9,773 nt of DNA from Caulobacteraceae bacterium. GTDB taxonomy: Bacteria; Pseudomonadota; Alphaproteobacteria; Caulobacterales; Caulobacteraceae. The stretch is from positions 1 through 9,773 of the forward strand of contig CANGRP010000080.1 in the NCBI GenBank assembly GCA_947456005.1, in the 5' to 3' direction. Below the pieces are notes generated by a model. That model ran no database searches. It was not told the origin of the DNA and worked only from the letters and a program-made list of their open reading frames with translations. Both the position numbers and the translations under genes were made by a program. This document shows, piece after piece, positions 5,003-9,773 of this stretch (positions are counted from its first letter, which is position 1; the number at the start of each line of letters is the position of its first letter).

Positions 5003-6340
5003 ATGGGACCTGGCGCAGAGACCGGCGGCGGCGGCGGCAATGGCGTGGACACGGCGACCAAGGGGGCCTTTGGCTTCCTTGTGTTCATGATGGTCCTGAA
5101 CATCCTGAACATCCTGGACCGCCAGCTGCTGCCGACCTTCGGGCCTGAGATCAAGGCGGACCTGGGCCTGACCAACGGCCAGTTCGGCCTCCTCACCGGC
5201 ATCATGTTCACCCTTCTGTACGGCATCCTCAGCCCCTTCATGGGCCTGGTGGCCGACGCCGTGCACCGGCCGCGCTTCGCCGCCTTTGGCGTCGGGCTGT
5301 GGAGCCTGCTGACCGCGGCCTCGGGCCTGGCCAAGGGCTTTGTCTCCCTGGCGATCCCCCGGGTGCTGATCGGGGTCGGGGAGTCGACCCTGACGCCGAC
5401 GGCCCTGTCGATGATCTCCGACCGCTTCCCCGCCCGGCAGCTCGGCTTCGCCTCGGGCTTCTATTATGCCGGCGTGCCCCTGGGCTCGGGCCTGGCCTAC
5501 CTCGTGGCCGCCTCCCTCGGGCCGGTGATCGGGTGGCGCAACTGCTTCCTGCTGATCGGGGGCCTGGGCCTCATCCTGGCCGTCTGGCTGGCCACCTTCC
5601 GTGAAACCCGGCCCCCGTCGCCGCATGCGGGGGAGGGAGCCCTGAAGGCCGTGAAGGGCATGCTGAGCCTCCTGCCCGAGCTCATGGCCGCCCTGAAGCG
5701 TTCGCCCGCCCTGGTGCTGACCATCCTCGGCGGCATCGGCGTGCACCTCGCCGTGGGCGCGGCCCAGTTCGACACCATCTGGTGGAAGGAGGAGCTGAAG
5801 CTCGAGACCGGGCCGCTCTTCCTGAAGGTGGCCCTGATGTACGCCACCGTCGGCGTGGCCGGGAACATCATCGGCGGGGCGCTGGGCGACTGGTGGCTGA
5901 AGAAGACCGGCCAGGGCCGCTCCATGCTGATCGTCATCATCCTGATCGCCATGACGCCGCTGCAGTTCCTTTATCGCATGACCGACCATGACGGGGTGAT
6001 CTTCTGGCTGGGTATCGGCTCGGGCATCTTCCAGCTCGCGGCCATGTATGGCGGGGCCTACTCCACCATCCAGGAACTGGCGCCCGCCAAGGTCCGGGCG
6101 ACGGCGGTGGCCCTCTTCATCATGGGGGTGAATGTCGTGGGCCTGGGGGTCTCGACCACGGTCGGAGGCTTCATGATCGACGCCTTCGCCGCCGCCGGAC
6201 GTGACCGGCCGATCACCGACATGATGCTGGTGATGACCGCCGCCTCCCTGGTGGCCGTTCCCGCCTTCTACGTGGCGGCCCGTCGGTTCTCCGCCGACAG
6301 GGACGCCCTGTGGCGTTACGAGCGGGGCGAGGGGACCTGA
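5003..6340 (+). CDS. MFS transporter, spinster-like
   Basis: This 445-residue integral inner-membrane protein begins with a glycine-rich cytoplasmic tail (residues 1-20) and then a first helix ending NILDRQLLP. The motif ILDRQ followed by IKADLGLTNGQFGLLTG is characteristic of the spinster branch of the major facilitator superfamily, and the loop GLVADAVHRPR (81-91) corresponds to MFS motif A. Hydrophobic spans account for about 12 helices in two halves with a central cytoplasmic linker near 200-240. Spinster-like proteins move organic anions or lipid-type substrates by a proton-coupled mechanism; this substrate cannot be predicted. The linker contains RPPSPHAGEG (203-212), encoded by a palindromic DNA element that looks inserted. 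The gene is on the opposite strand from tRNA-Ser. I see no intrinsic terminator with a T-run before tmk, so it may read through into that operon. Confidence 0.9.
   Translation: MGPGAETGGGGGNGVDTATKGAFGFLVFMMVLNILNILDRQLLPTFGPEIKADLGLTNGQFGLLTGIMFTLLYGILSPFMGLVADAVHRPRFAAFGVGLWSLLTAASGLAKGFVSLAIPRVLIGVGESTLTPTALSMISDRFPARQLGFASGFYYAGVPLGSGLAYLVAASLGPVIGWRNCFLLIGGLGLILAVWLATFRETRPPSPHAGEGALKAVKGMLSLLPELMAALKRSPALVLTILGGIGVHLAVGAAQFDTIWWKEELKLETGPLFLKVALMYATVGVAGNIIGGALGDWWLKKTGQGRSMLIVIILIAMTPLQFLYRMTDHDGVIFWLGIGSGIFQLAAMYGGAYSTIQELAPAKVRATAVALFIMGVNVVGLGVSTTVGGFMIDAFAAAGRDRPITDMMLVMTAASLVAVPAFYVAARRFSADRDALWRYERGEGT
5612..5633. repeat. Short palindromic element inside the MFS coding sequence
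   Basis: CCCCCG (5612-5617) is the inverted complement of CGGGGG (5628-5633), with a perfect 10-base palindrome CCGCATGCGG at 5621-5630 nested between them. It encodes PPSPHAGEG in the loop between the transporter halves. Similar short palindromes encoding PSP.AGEG-type peptides are familiar as dispersed repeats in G+C-rich proteobacterial genomes; that this is one of them is my inference. Confidence 0.55.
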
Positions 6341-6367
6341 CCTCGACCCCGGGGGGCTGGACGCGGC

Positions 6368-6391
6368 GCGCCTGAGGGGCCATTCAGGCGC
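6368..6391. promoter_or_regulatory. Stem-loop immediately before the tmk start codon
   Basis: GCGCCTGA (6368-6375) pairs perfectly with TCAGGCGC (6384-6391) around an 8-base loop. It ends one base before ATG 6393 and covers the only AGG-like ribosome binding site (6386-6388). It lacks a T-run, so terminator function is unlikely. It might instead limit tmk translation or separate it from the upstream MFS message. Confidence 0.45.
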
Positions 6392-6392
6392 C

Positions 6393-7037
6393 ATGAGCGG
6401 TGGTCTCTTCATCTCGTTCGAGGGCGGCGAGGGCGTGGGCAAGTCCACCCAGGTCCGACGTCTGGCGGCGCGCCTGGAGGCCGCCGGCCATGAGGTGGTG
6501 GTGACCCGCGAGCCCGGCGGCTCGCCGGGCGCCGAGGCCATCCGTAACCTGGTCCTGAACGGGTCCGCCGACCGCTGGAGCCCGGTCACCGAGACCCTCC
6601 TGATGTACGCCTCCCGCCGGGACCATATCGAGCGCACTCTCAGGCCCGCCCTCGAGCGGGGCGCCGTGGTGCTGTGCGACCGCTACGCCGACTCCACCCG
6701 GGCCTACCAGGGGGCCGCCGGGGGCGCTGATCCCGAGCTGATCCAGGCCCTGGAGACCTTCATCCTGGAGGATGTCCGGCCCGACCGGACCCTGGTCTTC
6801 GACCTCGATCCCGAGCTGGGCCTCGCCCGCGCGCTCGGCCGCCCTGACGCCGAGGCGCGCTTTGAGTCCAAGGGCCTCGACTTCCATCGGCGCCTGCGCG
6901 AAGGCTTCCTGGCCATCGCCCGGGCAGAGCCGGGCCGCTGCCGGCTCGTCGACGCCTCGGGCGATCCCGACGCCGTGGAGGCCCGGGTGCTGGCCGGACT
7001 GGACGGCCTGTTCCCCGGCCTGGGAGACGCCGGGTGA
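6393..7037 (+). CDS. tmk: Thymidylate (dTMP) kinase
   Basis: This 214-residue cytoplasmic enzyme phosphorylates dTMP to dTDP with ATP, the step shared by the de novo and salvage routes to dTTP. The P-loop GGEGVGKST lies at residues 11-19, followed by TREPGGSP (38-45), whose Arg and Gly-Gly contact dTMP and the phosphates. The DRY motif is at 96-98 within DRYADSTRAYQG, and a LID-region segment RFESKGLDFHRR follows. Length and spacing are those of ordinary bacterial Tmk, and the start places the P-loop exactly where the family has it. It is the first gene of the housekeeping run. Its stop overlaps the holB GTG by 4 bases, and a perfect stem-loop sits just before its start codon. Confidence 0.97.
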   Translation: MSGGLFISFEGGEGVGKSTQVRRLAARLEAAGHEVVVTREPGGSPGAEAIRNLVLNGSADRWSPVTETLLMYASRRDHIERTLRPALERGAVVLCDRYADSTRAYQGAAGGADPELIQALETFILEDVRPDRTLVFDLDPELGLARALGRPDAEARFESKGLDFHRRLREGFLAIARAEPGRCRLVDASGDPDAVEARVLAGLDGLFPGLGDAG

Positions 7038-8032
7038 GCGTGGCCCCGCCCCATCCCCGGGACGTCTTCGACCTGGTGGGACAGGAGGCCGCGGAGGCGG
7101 CCTTCGAGGACGCCCGGGCCCGCGGCCGGCTGCACCACGCCTGGCTGATCAGCGGCCCCCAGGGACTGGGCAAGGCGACCTTCGCCTTCCGCATCGCCCG
7201 GCGACTGCTGGGCGCCGCGCCGGATCCGCGCCATGGCCTCCTCGGCGCCGCACCGCAGGACCCGGTCTCGCGCCTCGTCGCTCAGGACGCCCACCCCGAC
7301 CTGATGGTCGTCGACCGCACAGACTCCGACGGCAAGGTGCGCCGCGAGATCCTGGTGGAAGAGGTCCGGCGGCTGAACGAGTTCTTTTCCAAATCGCCCG
7401 CCTCGGCGCCCTACCGGGTGGCCATCGTGGACGCCGCCGACGACCTGAACCGCAACGCCGCCAACGCCCTCCTGAAGACCCTCGAGGAGCCGCCGCCCCG
7501 GGGGGTCATCCTGCTCGTCTGCCATGCACCCGGCCGGCTGATCCGGACCATCCGCTCGCGCTGCAGGACGCTGAAGCTCGCCCCCCTGCCAGAGGCCGCC
7601 GTGGCCGACTTCGTAGCCCGCCGGACCGACGCCGACCCGGAGCAGGCCCTGCGCCTGGCGCGCATGTCGGGCGGAGCGCCGGGCCGGGCCCTGGCCCTGG
7701 CCTCCGAAGGGGCCCTGGAGATGGACGACGCCGCCCGCACCCTGCTGCAGGGCCTGCCCGAGCTTGACCGGACCCTCGCCATGTCCCTGACCGACCGGTT
7801 CCGGGGCGGGGAGGGCGCCCGCAGCTTCGCCCTCCTGACCGAGCGCCTCGCCGCCCGGGTCCACGACCTCGTCCTTCGCCGGGCAGAGGAAGGTATCGGC
7901 GGGCTCGACGCCTGGGCCGAGGCCTGGTCGGCCCTCGACCGCCTGCCGCGCGAGGTGGAGGCCCTGAACCTCGATCGGGCCGAGGCCCTCTTCACGGCCC
8001 TGGCCGACCTGCGCGCCGCCGCCCGCACCTGA
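7034..8032 (+). CDS. holB: DNA polymerase III delta-prime subunit
   Basis: This 332-residue AAA+ protein is the stator subunit of the clamp loader that places the beta sliding clamp on primed DNA. The start is a GTG in the GTGA overlap with the tmk stop, with GGAG (7023-7026) 7 bases upstream inside tmk. A Walker A-like loop GPQGLGKA (41-48) has Ala in place of Ser/Thr after the Lys, consistent with delta-prime not hydrolysing ATP. The segment DAADDLNRNAANALLKTLEEPP is the conserved delta-prime/DnaX block, and the SRC motif (Ser175-Arg176-Cys177) supplies the arginine finger acting in trans on DnaX. The four-cysteine zinc module of DnaX-type and many delta-prime proteins is not visible. The tmk-holB pairing is widespread in proteobacteria. 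Confidence 0.93.
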   Translation: MSVAPPHPRDVFDLVGQEAAEAAFEDARARGRLHHAWLISGPQGLGKATFAFRIARRLLGAAPDPRHGLLGAAPQDPVSRLVAQDAHPDLMVVDRTDSDGKVRREILVEEVRRLNEFFSKSPASAPYRVAIVDAADDLNRNAANALLKTLEEPPPRGVILLVCHAPGRLIRTIRSRCRTLKLAPLPEAAVADFVARRTDADPEQALRLARMSGGAPGRALALASEGALEMDDAARTLLQGLPELDRTLAMSLTDRFRGGEGARSFALLTERLAARVHDLVLRRAEEGIGGLDAWAEAWSALDRLPREVEALNLDRAEALFTALADLRAAART

Positions 8033-8065
8033 TTTCACCAGACCTGAGCCCATGCTGCCTGAACC

Positions 8066-8842
8066 ATGCTGATCGACAGCCACGTCAACCTCCACGCCCC
8101 CCAGTTCGACGCCGACCGGCAGGAGGTTATCGACCGCGCCCGGGCCGCCGGCATCGGCCTGATGGTCAACATCTCGGACCGGCTGACGACCTTCCCGGCG
8201 AACCGCGCCATCGCTGAGGCGCCGGACATCTGGTGCACGGTGGGCGTCCACCCGCACGAGGCCAAGGACGTCCCCGACCTGTCCCCCCGCACCCTCCTGG
8301 ACCTCGCGGACGACCCCAAGGTGGTCGGCATCGGCGAGACCGGCCTCGACTTCCACTACGACCTCTCGCCCCGGGACATCCAGGCGAGGGTCTTCGCCGC
8401 CCACATCGCCGCCGCGCAGGAGAGCGGCCTGCCCCTGGTGGTCCACACCCGCGAGGCGGACGACCTGATGACGCAGATGCTGGAGGAGGCCCACGCCCGG
8501 GCGCCCTTCCGCATGCTGCTGCACTGCTACACCTCCGGGCCAGAGCTGGCCCGGCGGGCGGCGGCCCTGGGCGCCTGGTTCTCGGTCTCCGGCATCGCCA
8601 CCTTCAAGGCCGCCGAGGAGGTCCGGGCCGTCATCCGCGACATGCCCGCCGACCGGATCATCGTGGAGACCGACTGCCCCTATCTCGCGCCGGTCCCGCA
8701 CCGGGGGCGGCGCAATGAACCGGCCTTCCTGCCCGCCGTGCTGGCCGGCCTCGCCACGGTCCGGGGCTGGAGCCCGGAGGAGGCCGAGGCCCGCTGCGAG
8801 GACGCCTTCTTCGCCCTCTTCGACCGGATCCCCCGGCCATGA
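8066..8842 (+). CDS. TatD-family metal-dependent hydrolase
   Basis: This 258-residue TIM-barrel protein of the amidohydrolase superfamily has the usual TatD/YcfH length. Characterised relatives are metal-dependent DNases or exonucleases; the role of the holB-linked paralogue is not well defined. Metal-ligand positions are visible: Glu91 in GIGETGLD, His127 in VVHTRE, His153 in LLHCYTS, and Asp203 in ETDCPYLAP. The N-terminal HxH pair is altered: the sequence is DSHVNLH, so the first His (6) is kept and the second is Asn8. The start ATG lies 33 bases after the holB stop with no strong ribosome binding site, and the stop overlaps the next gene as ATGA. In many alphaproteobacteria metG lies between holB and this gene; here it does not. 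Confidence 0.92.
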   Translation: MLIDSHVNLHAPQFDADRQEVIDRARAAGIGLMVNISDRLTTFPANRAIAEAPDIWCTVGVHPHEAKDVPDLSPRTLLDLADDPKVVGIGETGLDFHYDLSPRDIQARVFAAHIAAAQESGLPLVVHTREADDLMTQMLEEAHARAPFRMLLHCYTSGPELARRAAALGAWFSVSGIATFKAAEEVRAVIRDMPADRIIVETDCPYLAPVPHRGRRNEPAFLPAVLAGLATVRGWSPEEAEARCEDAFFALFDRIPRP

Positions 8843-9660
8843 GCGGGACCCTGGAGTTCACCATCCTGGGCTGCGGCTCCTCCGGCGGGGTGCCCCGGGC
8901 TGACGGCGACTGGGGCGCGTGCGATCCCGCGGACCCCCGCAACTTCCGCACCCGCTGCTCCCTGCTGGTCCGCCGGACCGCGCCCGACCCGACACAGGCC
9001 ACCACCGTCCTGGTGGACGCCTCGCCCGACCTGCGCTGGCAGACCGCCCAGGCCGGGGCCCGGCGGCTCGACGCCCTGCTTCTCACCCACGACCACGCCG
9101 ACCAGACCCACGGCATTGACGATATCCGCGCCTTCTTCATCCGCCAGAGGGCGCGCATTCCCTGCCATATGGACGGCGCCACCTTCGCCTCCATGGGCCG
9201 GCGCTTCGGCTATGTCTTCGAGGGGGAGGGGGGCTATCCCGGCATCGCCGACCCCGTCCTGATCCCGCCCCATGGCCAGGCCTGGGTGGTGGACGGCCCC
9301 TCGGGCGCTATTTCGGTGGTGACCTTCGACCAGGACCACGGCGGCCTGCGCTCCGTCGGCTACCGGTTCGGCGACGTGGCCTATTCCAGCGACGTAGTGG
9401 GCCTGCCGGACGAGGCCTTCGAGGCCCTGGCCGGCCTCGATGTCTGGATCGTCGACGCCCTGCGCTGGCGCCCGCACCCGACCCACGCCCATGTGGACCT
9501 GGCCCTGGAGTGGGCGGCGCGGCTCAAGCCCCGGCGGACCATCCTGACCAATATGCACATCGACCTCGACTTCGCCGCTCTCAGCGCCCGACTGCCGCCG
9601 GGGGTGGAGCCGGCCTACGATGGCCTGCGGTTCGAGCACGCCCTCGGGGCCGGGGCGTGA
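8839..9660 (+). CDS. Metallo-beta-lactamase-fold hydrolase, PhnP-like
   Basis: This 273-residue protein has a metallo-beta-lactamase fold resembling PhnP (phosphoribosyl cyclic phosphodiesterase) and related enzymes. The N-terminus ILGCGSSGGVPR is typical of that group. The metal motif is THDHADQTHG (83-92): His84, His86 and Asp88 are kept, but the position usually taken by His in HxHxDH is Gln89. Further candidate ligands are His167 (DQDHG), Asp185 (YSSDV) and His240 (TNMHID). The PhnP-type cluster of N-terminal zinc cysteines is not complete (Cys28 and Cys40 only), so it is probably not a true PhnP, and no phn genes are nearby. The gene overlaps the TatD-family stop by 4 bases and the next start by 3, so translation is probably coupled. 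Its conserved position suggests a housekeeping phosphodiesterase role, but the substrate is unknown. Confidence 0.88.
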   Translation: MSGTLEFTILGCGSSGGVPRADGDWGACDPADPRNFRTRCSLLVRRTAPDPTQATTVLVDASPDLRWQTAQAGARRLDALLLTHDHADQTHGIDDIRAFFIRQRARIPCHMDGATFASMGRRFGYVFEGEGGYPGIADPVLIPPHGQAWVVDGPSGAISVVTFDQDHGGLRSVGYRFGDVAYSSDVVGLPDEAFEALAGLDVWIVDALRWRPHPTHAHVDLALEWAARLKPRRTILTNMHIDLDFAALSARLPPGVEPAYDGLRFEHALGAGA

Positions 9661-9773
9661 GTCCGCGCCTTAAGATCGCCTTCCTGGCCTCCCGCAACGG
9701 ATCAGCCTTCCGGGCGGCCGTCGAGGCCGTGGGGCAGGGGCGCCTCGCCGCCGACATCGTGCTCCTGGCGACC
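9657..9773 (+). CDS. Formyltransferase family protein, PurN-like, 5' part
   Basis: A GTG in the GTGA overlap with the previous stop opens a frame that runs off the right edge; 39 residues are visible. They begin MSPRLKIAFLASRNGSAFRA and continue to GRLAADIVLLAT. This matches the first beta strand, the glycine-Asn-Ser-type loop (family usual: LASGNGSNLQA) and second strand of PurN-like formyltransferases, which use 10-formyltetrahydrofolate. PurN itself makes formylglycinamide ribonucleotide in purine synthesis. The visible part departs from the PurN consensus (SRNGSAF rather than SGNGSNL), so a PurN-like paralogue with another substrate is equally possible. Confidence 0.6.
   Translation, partial: MSPRLKIAFLASRNGSAFRAAVEAVGQGRLAADIVLLAT

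Noticed and set aside
4973..6637. Long minus-strand open frames opposite the MFS gene (554 codons) and opposite tmk-holB-tatD (665 codons, 6704-8701)
   Set aside because: They are shadows of G+C-rich coding sequence: low-complexity Gly/Gln/His/Arg composition, no motifs and no ribosome binding sites, and they run antisense across several well-recognised genes.
1..9773. CRISPR array, IS transposase, toxin-antitoxin or phage-defence operon
   Set aside because: Looked for on both strands: no spaced direct repeats of CRISPR type, no DDE or serine/tyrosine recombinase motifs, and every well-supported gene has another assignment.

Overview
The window looks like chromosomal DNA from an alphaproteobacterium, most likely a Caulobacterales member such as Caulobacter or Phenylobacterium. 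This rests on the very high G+C, GTG starts, stop/start overlaps, and the run tmk - holB - tatD - metallo-beta-lactamase gene. The taxon is an inference from gene content and protein style, not from a marker gene.

Layout. (1) 1-566: the 3' part of a periplasmic M48 zinc metalloprotease, whose stop codon lies inside a 14-bp tandem repeat (553-603). (2) 604-3503: an accessory stretch. An ABC exporter gene (995-2887, minus) sits between two direct copies of a 215-bp non-coding repeat (733-947 and 3229-3443, about 91% identical, no gaps). (3) 3439-4881: a second accessory stretch. A Tat-type secreted alpha/beta hydrolase gene (3504-4745, minus) sits between an intact tRNA-Ser(UGA) gene (4792-4881, minus) and a 40-bp exact copy of that tRNA's 3' end (3439-3478). 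This is the usual footprint of site-specific integration at a tRNA 3' end, but no integrase gene is present. (4) 5003-6340: an MFS transporter gene of the spinster type carrying a short palindrome in frame. (5) 6393-9773: a tightly packed housekeeping operon: tmk, holB, a TatD-family hydrolase, a PhnP-like metallo-hydrolase, and the start of a PurN-like formyltransferase gene. Three of its four junctions are 4-bp stop/start overlaps.

The operon covers dTTP precursor synthesis (tmk), the polymerase III clamp loader (holB), and three less defined hydrolase or nucleotide-metabolism enzymes; metG, which often lies between holB and tatD in alphaproteobacteria, is absent. The left half is a patchwork: two single-gene cargo segments, each bracketed by its own pair of direct repeats, meet exactly where repeat copy B abuts the tRNA-Ser fragment. 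That nested repeat architecture next to tRNA-Ser is the most unusual thing here. I see no CRISPR array, rRNA, recognisable IS transposase, toxin-antitoxin pair or defence operon.
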